Positions 35,344 to 45,744 of a stretch of DNA of 64,000 bases are shown here, in pieces; positions within the stretch are counted from its first letter, which is position 1; each line of letters opens with the position of its first letter. A program made the position numbers and the translations under genes. Origin of the DNA: Steinernema hermaphroditum. Its lineage: Eukaryota > Nematoda > Chromadorea > Rhabditida > Steinernematidae. The notes under the pieces are model-generated. The model was given only the letters and a program-made list of their open reading frames with translations. It had not been told where the DNA came from and did not search any database. Where the stretch lies: contig CM059623.1 in NCBI GenBank assembly GCA_030435675.1, forward strand, positions 9,016,012 to 9,080,011, in the 5' to 3' direction.

Positions 35344-36779
35344 ATGGTAAACCCTCATTTCAGTGACGAAAAGGTATCAAGAGTCGACACGCTCAAACCT
35401 CTTTCGGTGACGTCGCAGCTGTAAGCTCGGGATCTTCTCTGATCCGTCCTCAAGTTCTTTTTTTAGATCGATAAACGGTGGAGAGCCGAGAGTGCAGCAG
35501 AGCACGGACGATAGTCGATCGTTCGACAGTCTCAGTTCTGACCACGCAAATGGTCCTTCGAAGACATCGGCGCAGCGGAAGGTCGCCGTCCGACGAGCGG
35601 TGAGTGGAGCGTTGCTGAACTTTGGACGCTGTTTTTCTTTGCAGGTGGATGTCTTCGTGAAGAGCACTGTGGAGAAGGGCGTCAATAATGTCGTGGCAGA
35701 GTTCTTCAGGATTCGGAAAGACGTCGACAAGAGGGAGCTGACGGCGTTCAAGGCGGCGAACGCACTCGGAAAGAACCGATTCGGTGACATTGGGTGTCTT
35801 GACTGTACCCGTATCGTGCTCCATCCCAACTCTGATTACATCCACGCGAATTATGTTTCTTCTCCCAGGTATCGCAAACGCTTCATCTGCACTCAGGTAG
35901 AGGAAGTCGTAGAAAGCAGGTAATGTAGGAATTCCAGGCTCCCATGGAAACGACGACGGTCGACTTTTGGAGAATGGTCGTGCAGGAGAAGGTACGAACA
36001 CGAAGAACATACGCATCAACGGGTCATATTTGTTACAGGTGAAGATCATCATTATGCTCTGCGATTTTTTCGAAGAAAACATGTCCACATCTGCCGTGTA
36101 CTTCCCTGTGGAAAAGGGAAACACGCTGCAGTTCGACAATTTTGAGATTATCAACCAGGAGATCAATGAGGTAGAAAAAGCTCAGCAATCAAGAGATGCA
36201 TGTATTCCTTCTAGATCAACGTTGAAGAAGAGCACTCGCTTCTCACGATTTCGGTGTCAGTACTCCACTTGAAGTCCGCCAAAGGCAACCAGAAGGTGAT
36301 GCACTACTTCGTCCGGGGATGGGCCGATCGCCGCGTCTTCTCTCCTCGCCTCATTTGTCGTCTTCTGACCGAAGTTCGCTCTAGCGATCGTCCGATTGTC
36401 GTCCACTGCTCCGGTGGAATCGGTCGTTCAGGTTCGACATGGATGAGAACCGTAGTAACCACGCCTTCAGGGACGCTGATAGCAATTGAAATCATTCTCG
36501 AGAAGTTGATCGCCGGAGACGTCGCCATTGACACGGAACGCGTTGTCCAGCAGATTCGACGACAACGCGCCTGTGCGATCAGTGTGAGTGGAAGCTACTT
36601 GACTCGCTTCAGCTAATATGGAACCTGTTCAGACCGAGGCGCAGTATCTTTTCATCCACAGGACTGTTCTTCACTATTTGGACGTAAAGAAACGTTTAGG
36701 AAAGTCCATGAAATCTACAGTCGCTAAGTTCGTAGCCGACTATGATAGGTTTATTTTGGCTTCGCAGAAGCAGAAGTGA
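35344..36779 (+). CDS. nematode-type protein tyrosine phosphatase
   Basis: Eight exons (35344-35420, 35467-35599, 35645-35896, 35938-35991, 36039-36170, 36215-36431, 36471-36583, 36633-36779) encode 374 residues. After a polar 65-residue N-terminus comes a classical PTP domain: the KNRFGDIGCLD region (equivalent to KNRY..I...D), DYIHANYVSSP, FWRMVVQEK, the WPD-loop equivalent GWADR with the general-acid Asp kept, and the signature VHCSGGIGRSGT with Cys and Arg intact. It should be catalytically active on phosphotyrosine. Many such single-domain PTPs are expanded in nematodes and several are expressed in the male germ line; the function here is unknown. The intron 36432-36470 interrupts GRSG, and reading through it would destroy the site. 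The start at 35344 is chosen because it splices in frame to exon 2 through a 46-bp intron. Confidence 0.85.
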
Positions 36780-37208
36780 AGATTTGTGTGATGCCTGTTT
36801 GTTTATCCACTCATGGGTTTAATAAACCCTGTTGTGCGAGATAAGATTCCTGTCATGCGACCTTCAAACTATCGTCTCCATCCGTGTGTCCTGAAGGGAT
36901 CTTTTTGGCTGTTCGTTCTTTCCGCGTAGGGACTATTTTTATCTGCGACAACACTTCCATTTCTCAATGAAACCCTTCCATTCCTTGTTTACAGCCTCCC
37001 TCTGTTCTCGTGAGCTTTGATCCGTTACATGGAGCGCTGCGAGTGTTTATGGCCGAGAAACACGTTAAGTTGTTGGCTCCAATTAATTTCGGTTTTGTCC
37101 GTCCTTCTCTTCGCCGGCGATTGATTCGGCGCCTCCACATGTGGAATACTGAAAACGCATTTCAGGTCCATCCCTTTAGGAAATGGTTCCCACCGTCGGT
37201 GACGCGTA
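36780..37208. other. intergenic region, phosphatase 3' and peptide gene 5' flanks
   Basis: AATAAA near 36820 is the likely poly(A) signal of the phosphatase. A TTTCAG acceptor near 37160 may be the trans-splice site of the peptide gene. Nothing else seen. Confidence 0.5.
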
Positions 37209-37541
37209 ATGAATCGCTTCCTTGTCATACTTCTTCTCGTAGGGACTCTCTTAGGATTCGCCCTTTCCCGTAAGCCTCGTGCCTCTTTCGGGCTTCAATT
37301 TCCTTTCAGATCCGACCTTCGAGGGATTCGGAAGAGTGGAGAGGGAGCAGATTAAGGCCCTCGCTTCCAAGAGGAAGGCCATAGAAAAAAGAGGTGAGTT
37401 GGGCGAGCAGCTCCGAGTCGCTGACTGCTTTCAGGCGGCGGTGATTGTGGATTCCACGACAACTGCGATCGAAAGAGGGGACGGATAGACGAGGAGTGGC
37501 CCAACTACGATCTGAACTCGAACATCTTCTTCCATGTTTAG
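37209..37541 (+). CDS. small secreted protein, candidate cyclic neuropeptide precursor
   Basis: Three exons (37209-37269, 37310-37393, 37435-37541) encode 83 residues. The first 20 are a clear signal peptide (MNRFLVILLLVGTLLGFALS). The rest has only two Cys. They lie in GGGDCGFHDNCD, which is flanked by the dibasic sites EKR before and RKR after. A proprotein convertase would therefore release a 12-residue peptide with a Cys-x5-Cys ring. The tail after RKR is acidic and aromatic (GRIDEEWPNYDLNS). Cx5C rings occur in allatostatin-C and related peptides, but the ring residues here do not match any peptide I know and there is no amidation Gly at the C-terminus of the candidate. The prediction is from processing sites alone. 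A non-neuropeptide secreted protein is the alternative. Confidence 0.62.
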
Positions 37542-37880
37542 TTTTCTATCGATTTTATTTGTTTTCCTCGAAGATAAAATTGTGAAATAGAACTGATGGA
37601 ATTCCTTCACAGTGCCACCAGTCGAGAAACGCTCCAGATCCTTCACTCAACCCAGGAAAAACGGCCGCAGATCTGAAGGCCGCAGTTCCGCATAGTTTAC
37701 CCGTGCTCGACGACGGAGCTCCCAAAGCGAAAACGCGAATAATGGCGCGACGCTAACATATTCGAACTCGCACCTTCTTCGCGCGCCCCACTCGCGCACT
37801 CGCGGTCTTGGCGTGGCGCTCTATCTCTGTTTTTCGCGTTCCTCCAGGGCCACGTTTCCACTTCCTTCTTGCAGTGCATC
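37542..37880. other. intergenic region upstream of kinesin-5
   Basis: A TTCTTGCAG tract 6 bases before the kinesin ATG looks like a spliced-leader acceptor. No other feature seen. Confidence 0.5.
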
Positions 37881-40800
37881 ATGTCCCAAGCAGCGAAGAA
37901 AGGCGAAAGGCGGCATGTTAAGAAGCAGAACATCCAAGTGGCCGTCAGAGTCAGGTAGCCTAAGCCGCGGAAGCACGTGATTCTCTCTCCTCTAGGCCTC
38001 TGAACGCGTCCGAAGTCGCCGACAACTCCCGGAACATCGTCTCCTTGGACCGGGTGGCCAGGTCGATCACCTTGAAGGACAGAGCGAGTTCGCGCGTTTA
38101 TGCGCCTTTCGACAAGGTCAGAGGCAATGCGTGAGGCTAAACGGCGTCCTTCTTTAGACCTACGGAGAAAAGGACAGCCAGGCGACGGTCTACAATGACC
38201 TCATCGCGCCTCTCGTCTCCGAAGTGCTCACTGGCTACAACTGCACCGTCTTCGTGTAAGACAAAGTCGAACTGCCAATGCAGGACCTTCTTGTAGGTAC
38301 GGGCAGACCGGAACGGGCAAGACCTACACGATGGAGGGCCACCACGACGAGTCCGGTGAGTACTCCTGGCAGAACGACCCTACCTCTGGAATCATCCCCC
38401 GCGCCCTCCACCACATCTTCACCGAGCTGGAGAAGCAGGAGCTCGAGGAGTACAGTGTCCGTGTCTCCTACCTGGAGCTCTACAACGAAGAGCTCTACGA
38501 CCTGCTGGGGGCGTCCGATCTGAAGAACACGCGTCTTCGTATCTTCGAGGACCCGATAAAGAAGGTAACTTCCGATGCCCGAGAGCCCCGTGTGACTTTA
38601 TCTAGGGATCCGTCGTCATCAACGGCATGGAAGAGGTGCCGGTGAAGAACCGCGACGAGGTCTACAGACTGCTGAGGAGAGGCGCCGAGCGGCGAAAGAC
38701 CGCCGCCACTCTGATGAACATGAACTCAAGGTAGAGTAGGCCTCCAGTCCCCAGTCCCACCCGTCCTTTCAGTCGGTCCCACTCCGTCTTCACCGTCACC
38801 GTAGTCATCCGCGAGAACTCGATCAACGGCGAGGAGCTCCTGAAGCAGGGCAAGCTGCATCTCGTCGATCTGGCGGGCTCCGAGAACATCGGCAAGTCGG
38901 GCGCCATCGACAAGCGCGCCCGAGAGGCCGGCAACATCAACCAGAGTCTCCTCACCCTTGGCCGCGTCATCACCTCGCTCACCACCAACGCCCAACACAT
39001 CCCCTACCGCGAGTCGAAGCTCACCCGTATCCTGCAGGACTCCCTCGGGGGCCGCACCATCACCACCCTCATCGCGACGCTCTCCCCGGCGCAGTCGAAC
39101 TTCGAGGAGACGGTGAACACGCTGGAGTACGCCCTCCGCGCCAAGAACATCAAGAACCACCCCGAGGTGAACGAGAAGCTCTCGCGCCGGGCGCTCCTCA
39201 AGGAATACAACGAGGAGATCGAGCGCCTCCGGAAGGACCTGATGGCCGCCCGCGAGCAGAACGGCGTCTACTTGGCCACGGAGAACTACGAGGACATGGT
39301 GGACCAGCTCCAGAAGAAGACGGAGCACATCGAGCAGATCGAGGGACGCCTCGAAGCGGTCCTCTCGAAGCTCCAGAGGGTACGGTAGCTTCTTTTTTCC
39401 CCCGTCAAAGGAAAGGGTTTCAGGCGATGGCCGACATTGAGATGATGGACGCGCACTACAACAAGGTGTACGAGAGGAACCAGCTGATGCACCAGAAGCT
39501 GGAGAAGCGGAGGGCGGAGGTGGAGGCGCTCTCCAGGGAGCTGGCCACCACGAAGCACACCCTGGAGGCGACGGAGTTCGCACTGGGGGAGTCGCAGAAG
39601 TACGGAGAGGCAGCTCGGAACCAGAACATCGAGGTGAGTCGGCAGGCCGTCGGCACAGAAACAGAGACATCTTCAGCTGGGGGAGAGCTGCACCATCCTC
39701 TCGATGCAACTCGACAAGGCCCACGACAAGATCGATGAACTCAAGGGTCTCTTCGACACCAACGACAAGCTCTACGGCGACTTTGCCGCCGAGCGGATCC
39801 ACAAGATCCATGACCTCGACGGCATCCTCCAGAAGTGCCGAAATTCGGTCCAGGACGTCTCTACTTCGACCACCTCCGCTGTCGGTGAGTGAAAACCGAT
39901 TTCGAATAGACTGTCAAGCCCCCTTCAGATTCCACCGGAGCATCTGTAAACGCCCTCTGCGGATTGATCCGATCTCTCTTCGCACAATCCGTCACTCGAG
40001 CCGAATCCTTCGCCTCCGAAATGTCCAAATCGCTGAACGACGAATTCTCACAAGGCATGTCCAGCCTCAAGATCCAATCGGACAACGTGGAAGACACCCT
40101 CGCGAGGATCAAGGAGCAGAACACGATCGCCTTGGCCCAGATGGAGGCCGTTCTGGCGCATACTATGAGGGCCTTCGAGAGGATCGAGGCGGAGAAGGAG
40201 CGATTCATGGAGGAATCTCGGAAGGAACGCCAGAAGACGGAAGAGAAGAGAGAAGCCTTCACGAGTGAGATGAAGAGGATGATCGAGGAGCATGTGGGTT
40301 GCGGCCCCTAAGGGAAGATTTCTATTGTTTAGACTCAACTGTTCAACGAAAGTCTCCGAATCGCGGCCAACATGGAGAAGCTGAACGAAGAGAATGACGA
40401 CGGAGTGAAAAAGGGAGTCGAGGAAAGGAGGGCCATGGGAGAGAGTTTCGCCAAGTCGGTGGAGGAGACCCGGAAGGAGGCGCTTGAGGGATGCCGCGTG
40501 GAGACCGACAAGGGGTTACGGTCGGTCAAGAGCAGCGATGAGGTAAGTACTTATGTTTATGGTCATCTATGCGGGCAACTTGGGTCCTCGATGTTTACTA
40601 TATAGATGGTGCCATCTGACTGTATCCTCGTTTTCATTTACGTTTACAAAATAGTCCCTCTTAGCGCCAAGAGGACGCGCCGAAAGGCACAAACACGGCA
40701 CTAATTGTTCCTATTCCTAGTATAAACAACGGTAATTACGAAGAAGGGAGTCGTCATCCGTGAATGGATTCCGTGAATGAAAGAAACGAGTGGGCTTTGT

Positions 40801-41681
40801 CATCAACACCTCTTTCATCGGTGGCTGTGTGGTGTTGTGTTCTAATTGCCAGCCGCTAGCAAGTCCGCGTTATGCACTGTGGGATGGAAGGGTAGATGCC
40901 CCATTGTCCATGACTTTGGGGTAGTCAAAATACGCTAAACCTTTCGTTGATGCACCCTTACACCCACCTTCTTCAGATGAACGACAACCTGACCATCGGA
41001 ATCAAGAAGGCCTACTCTGAGAACGAGAAGTTCTACACCGCCAACCTCACCAGAAACCTGAAATCGATCGACGAACTGAACAAATCCATCCTATCCAACT
41101 GCTCCAACTCCTTCTCCGATCAGATCGCCTCTACCGTAACCAAAGCAGTCGACCTCGTCAAGACCAACTCCGACTCCCAAGCAGCTACCGTGGAGAACGT
41201 CGTCGGCGATGCAGCCCACCGACTCCAGGAGACCCAACTAGCGATCGAGACGTTCGTCCACGAGAAGGTCCAGCGGCCCCACAGCTCCGGCGCCACGCCC
41301 GAACGGACGAAGTTCCCTCCGCCTGGGGAGATGCCGGCACTCGACTCGTCGGACGCCCTCAAGGAATCCTTCTACGCGTCGCGCCAGGAGTTCAAGAAGA
41401 GAAAGTCGATCCGTACTCGGGAATCGCTCTTCGAGAACGAGATCCCCCTCATGTCGCCCGTGTCGCTCCAGAGGATGCTGGGAAGCCTCGAGGAGAAGGA
41501 TGAGAACGACGAGGATCTCGTGGGTCTTCCCTCTCGTGAAGCTAATCCTAGAAGTGCTCTTCAGGCAAAAGACTGCGAGACGATCAGCGCCAAAGCCGTG
41601 GATCGAAAACCCGAGGAGTCGCCCAATGTGGTCAGGAGAAACCGCCGACGCGCCTTCGGATCCAGCAACTTCGACGCCTGA
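37881..41681 (+). CDS. bmk-1: kinesin-5 (Eg5/BimC) mitotic motor
   Basis: Twelve exons (37881-37954, 37996-38116, 38158-38255, 38297-38564, 38606-38730, 38773-39379, 39424-39633, 39677-39884, 39929-40293, 40333-40542, 40977-41519, 41565-41681) encode 981 residues. The N-terminal motor begins with [12 protein letters not shown]. It contains the P-loop [13 protein letters not shown], switch I NMNSRSH, switch [16 protein letters not shown], and [13 protein letters not shown] neck ([16 protein letters not shown], the kinesin-5 type) and a long coiled-coil stalk follow, then a basic Ser-rich tail. Kinesin-5 homotetramers crosslink and slide antiparallel spindle microtubules. The BimC-box in the tail is not obvious to me. 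The last intron (41520-41564, 45 bp) has no in-frame stop and could be retained. The intron 40543-40976 is long. AATAAA lies near 41714. Confidence 0.92.
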
Positions 41682-41768
41682 AGCACTTGATGTTCTGATG
41701 ACCCATAATCCGAATAAACCCGGCTGCGCGCGAATTCGCGCCCTCCAGGTACTAAAAGCCAATTAGCC

Positions 41769-41895
41769 TGTAGCCCTGCGGGCGGCAAGATTGGCGCTCA
41801 TGGATAGGGCTGAAGTTGGGGCCAAAAAACTGTAGCCCTGCGGGCGGCAAGACACCATAGCCCTGCGGGCGGCAAGATTGGCGCTCATGGAAATG
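41769..41895 (+). repeat. short direct repeats (three copies of TAGCCCTGCGGGCGGCAAGA)
   Basis: The 20-mer occurs three times, near 41770, 41832 and 41859. Two copies are followed by the same TTGGCGCTCATGG sequence, giving a larger unit of about 90 bp. No open frame explains it. A partial tandem duplication or the end of a mobile element are possible. Confidence 0.75.
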
Positions 41896-42047
41896 GCTAA
41901 AGTGGGCGAAAAAATTGTAAAGTCTCAGGAAACTCGAACCGAAAACACTGCTGGTTACAAAATAGATAAAAAATCACTCAAAAACGGAAAAAAAAACTCA
42001 AAGCCTAGCATCACCAGAGAGATAGTGGAAGTAGAGCACTACCACCT

Positions 42048-42128
42048 CAACTGTCTGTGTGGCTCATTGCGAACGTTCTCTGTTTGTAAGCGGGCGGTGT
42101 CGGGTTCGGTTCCCCTCGGGGTCCTTAT
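42048..42128 (+). repeat. tRNA-like sequence (pseudo-tRNA or SINE head)
   Basis: It contains a B-box-like GGTTCGGTTCC and ends TCGGGGTCC, close to the ...GGGGACC end of the tRNA-like unit at 6136-6214. It also starts GTCTGTGTG, as in the arms of the inverted repeat at 5820-6745. The acceptor stem is not paired, so it is not a working tRNA gene. Confidence 0.45.
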
Positions 42129-42157
42129 TTTGTGTGGGTGTTTCCGCCGTGGGCACG

Positions 42158-42182
42158 GAAAAACACACACACACACACACAG
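42158..42182 (+). repeat. (AC)n microsatellite
   Basis: About nine uninterrupted CA/AC dinucleotides. Confidence 0.9.
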
Positions 42183-42305
42183 ACCAACGGACCCGTCGGT
42201 TCTCCATTTATATATAGGGATAAACTCTCAGTTACTCGAAGCACTTTTTACATAGGAGATTACCTGGGTGTACAAATCAGATGACTCATTCAACGTCTTT
42301 CATGA

Positions 42306-42712
42306 TTGTCTCTTCAAGTCTTAGGACCCCAACTTGAACAGCAATCTTGTTCGGATCGCGCAACGATCTGGAACGTGCTCTGTGATTCACGCAAGTTCCG
42401 AAAAGCGAGTCCATCTAGGCTTTGCATCATTTTTGTCGGTGGTGGTGGCGGAGGAGTCGGTGGTGGTGGTGGTGGTGGCATTCCACCTGATGTGCGCCAA
42501 CAGCTCAGAGAGGAACTAGCTGCCCTCAGTCAGCAACGCAACCTCCCACCAGCTATCACCATCTATATGAATGTTTTTCTTTTTTTTTTTCTCTTTTTTT
42601 TTTGGTTTTTTTTTTGAGCGACCAAGAGGTTTTTCTCCTCAACTACAACGAGGGGGAAGAGCACAAAGCAATGGACATGCTTAATTATCTCAAATCGCAG
42701 GCTAAATTATGA
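42306..42712 (+). CDS. candidate gene end with poly-Gly stretch, unknown
   Basis: An open frame from the CTTAGGACCC acceptor-like site carries a poly-Gly run (encoded by GGT/GGC repeats, 42437-42480) followed by IPPDVRQQLREELAALSQQ, which looks like coding sequence. After a long T-rich stretch (42570-42617) that could be an intron, another frame reads QEVFLLNYNEGEEHKAM and ends in TGA at 42710-42712. AATAAA immediately follows, a typical gene end. I cannot find a splice that joins the two halves in frame, and I do not recognise the protein. It may be a degenerate or retrocopied gene. Confidence 0.3.
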
Positions 42713-43484
42713 ATAAAGATTTTTATAAACTTCCTACGAATTACTCCACTTGATGATACAGGAAGTCTGCGAACTTTATGTATAAGACTTGCCTTCGTCC
42801 TTGCTCGTCGTCCTCTTCGAGAGGAATTAAACAACCAGTTCGCAGTGTTTCATTTGTTACCTCAGCGATCGGTCGGGTCGTCCACTCGCTCTCTCTGAGG
42901 TTCGCTCGGATGAGTTGAGCGAACGGTCGAGTTCGGATGAGTTGCGCCATCGTTGATGGCGCAATGATCGCCCCGTTCCAATCCGTCGTAGCTGGCGTGG
43001 AACGTAAGCCGAATCACATCTCGTCAAAAAGACAGCACCGCCCGACCACCCGCGCCGCCGCTCAAGCCAAAGAATCGTTCAAACTTCGAAGTCTGCACCG
43101 CCAGTTGATCAGAAGATGGGATTCCACGTCGCCTGTTGTACTCCACTATCACGCTACATCCGTATAGATCTTCTTCATCGCTTTGAAGTGTGGCATGCCT
43201 TTTGAGAGTTGGGGCGATCATTGTGCCAACAACGACCACTTATTCAGTTCATTCCTGACAGAGCCAACGGTTAGGCGGAAGGTCGTTCCCGACTGATCGC
43301 CAATAACATAAGACCAATTTTGGAAAATACGCTTCGAACACTTAAAAACTTTTACTCATCTCACGAAACGAGGGAAGTATCATGAGCCTGGATGTCAGTT
43401 CACACCTTTTTAAAAGCACTGGGCTATCCAAAGTCCGAAGAAGTCCATGATTTTTACGACGAACGACGGATTTTTAGTGATTTT
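42713..43484. other. no clear gene
   Basis: Two minus-strand frames (43239-43024, starting MVVVGTMIAPTLKRHA, and 42950-42741, ending YIKFADFLYHQVE) have some coding character. A 46-bp intron-like gap ends the first, but they cannot be joined into one model. I leave them unassigned. Confidence 0.3.
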
Positions 43485-44472
43485 TTACTTTGTCCTGAAG
43501 AGGTTCGAACCCCGCTGCCTCTTGAACTCCTTCTTCTTCGCAAGGTCCGAGAACATCTGCACCGAAAAGTTGATGACAACACTGAAGAGAAACTTTTCAC
43601 ATGCGTGATCCCGCATGATCCTCATCATGCTCTCGAAAACGTCGAAGTCGAACTGAATCATAGAATTTGGATCGTTGATACTCAGGCTCGTCGTTCTTCT
43701 AGATTTCATGAACTTTAAGAGCATGACTCAACTCGGCCACATTTTTTCCAATGTGATTTTAGTTATTCTTGCGTCTTCTACACAATGCCGCAGAAACTCT
43801 TCACTCGATGGGCCAAAATACGTCAATGAGAGGGAGTAGATGGCGTCCAGGTTCCGTCTGAGCACAGAAAGAACCTTGGAAGCAGTTTCTTCCTGTTGAC
43901 ACGTAGCTTCGATCATCAACTCCACCTTGCTCGCCATAAATGGGAGGACCTTTGTGACCATGTCCAGTGCTTCAACCTGCGCTATCTTGTATTTAATGAA
44001 TGGTTCTGTAGGAAGAGTTGAGAATATGATGCTGTCAATCTGAAGGTGGGCTGTTCATCTCTTCTATTCACTGAGTTTTGGCTCACCTGACAGTAGCGCT
44101 TGTCACGCCGGAGGAATTCCTCAAACGAAAGGAAGTGGTTGTACTCTTTCTTGTGCCCAAAACGGTACTTCCAGTGGTCGAAGCTTTCGTCGAAGTGAAG
44201 TTCAAATTCTAGAGAATCGCGCCGTTCGGACTGCTCGGCAGCCGCCCTTCGCCATGATCGACTGGACAAGCAGCGGGCGTTCTTAACGAAGTCGAGGGTC
44301 ATACATTGGGAGACCGCTTCACAAAAAGCGAACACCACACGGTCTATGCCACCACTGAGTGATCGCTGTGTCGCCTGTACTTAATATGTGAAATATGCAA
44401 TGCGTTGGGAGTTTCTCACCGACGATAGAAGTGCGAACGTTTCGGAAAGCCAGGTGTTGGTGCGGCCTAAAC
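43485..44472 (-). pseudogene. nematode-specific helical protein fragment interrupted by an in-frame TGA
   Basis: Reading the minus strand, exon-like segments with good 40-50 bp introns run from a TTTTTGCAG acceptor at about 44473. They go through GLGRTNTWLSETFALLSS, then IDRVVFAFCEAVSQ, then FGHKKEYNHFLSFEEF, then IDSIIFSTLPTEPF to KITLEKMWPS. There a TGA (43728-43730) interrupts the frame, which then continues for 80 codons in the same phase (LLKFMKSRRTTSLSIND, then IQFDFDVFESMMRIM). No splice of normal size removes the TGA. No start exon is seen either. The sequence resembles nematode F-box-associated families only loosely, and I do not claim the family. It is probably a recent pseudogene. 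Confidence 0.45.
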
Positions 44473-45545
44473 CTGCAAAAACATTAGGCGGGTGGCCGAT
44501 CTTCAGGGTTTTCGGAAGATCTCTAGTTTCTGCGTGTGAGTTCCCCATTGGAACAGTATCTAGATGGGGTTTGGCCAAAGAATGCCTGCATTTCAACGGC
44601 CTTCAAGCGGCTAATCGGGCTTTCAAGGATTACACTTGGTTTCGGGTGGAACCTCCCTTATGGGTGTGACCGGCGTCACCCTTGTTTTTAGGGCGCGTTC
44701 ATCCTTCTTTTCGGAACAGTCCTCAAAGTGCTTTCTTTTATTTGTCCATGTCCTTTTGCTTACATCTTCGGCTACAATTTTCCCGAAATAACGCTCGCTT
44801 AACCATATGCTTAGCCTACCCACACTCGTTCCTACCGTAACTCCTGCTCCTCACCTTCTCACAACTCCACTATCAAAACAGCGCTAATTCAGAGGTCGTC
44901 GCGGCGGGACTCCCCCAAAACGAATCGTTTCCGTGCCCTCCGAGGCGTCCCCTCATGTGCGCATAATTAAAATGACGTCGAAGGCGAAGAGAGCGGCGTC
45001 CAATTAGCCACTTCCGGATTCCGTCGCCGCCGGCGAGATAATTAGAAGTGAGAGGAGAAGTCGATTGTGCCCGAGAAGGCCAATCAAGAAGTTTCGGCCG
45101 GCGCGACGCCAAGTACCGGTAGCCGCCGTGTCCCACAGGGCCGCCAGTGTCTTTTAATTGAATTATTCATCGCCACGCCGACGCCAATATTCGGCTCCGT
45201 CGGTGGCCATATCTGTCGGCGCCCGAGGGAGCCGACCACCCGACCCCAGAAATCTTTGTCTTCCGAGGGTTTTCTGCCGAAAATCACGTGGCCGACCTTC
45301 TCCAGGCGGTTGTTAAATTTTGGACTTTGGTATGTGGGAGTGGAAAGTGGAGTTGATAGAGTTTATATATTTGTAGGTTAGGTTCAGGAAAAGGGATCAA
45401 AATTTGATGTTAGTCCTTATTCGGTGAGCAGGCTTCATTATTTCGCTATCTGGATTGCCGTTCAGATTCAGTATGAGGCTCCGGGGGTTTCCTATGAGAG
45501 CCTCCATCCAATGATCAATTCACTTCATTCAAAATCGTTGGTCCA

Positions 45546-45744
45546 TTTCTGTAGGTGTTTCCACAACGTCCTCCACTTCCTGTAGACATTCGACTTCCTG
45601 TCTAGTAGACGCACTCCGGCCATTCGGCGTTCCATCCTTCGTTGAGCGGTTGAAACACGACGAATCAGTCGCACGTCTGCTAGACAGGAAGGGTGTCTAC
45701 AAGGTGTCATCAAAGTGGAGGTGTTTGCGGAAACGTCTACAGAA
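45546..45744. repeat. imperfect foldback element (~66-72 bp arms)
   Basis: The left arm (45546-45611) begins TTCTGTAGGTGTTTCC and ends CTTCCTGTCTAGTAGACG. The right arm (45672-45744) is its reverse complement with about 80% identity, starting near CGTCTGCTAGACAGGAAG. The loop is about 60 bp. It looks like a small MITE-type hairpin. Confidence 0.75.
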
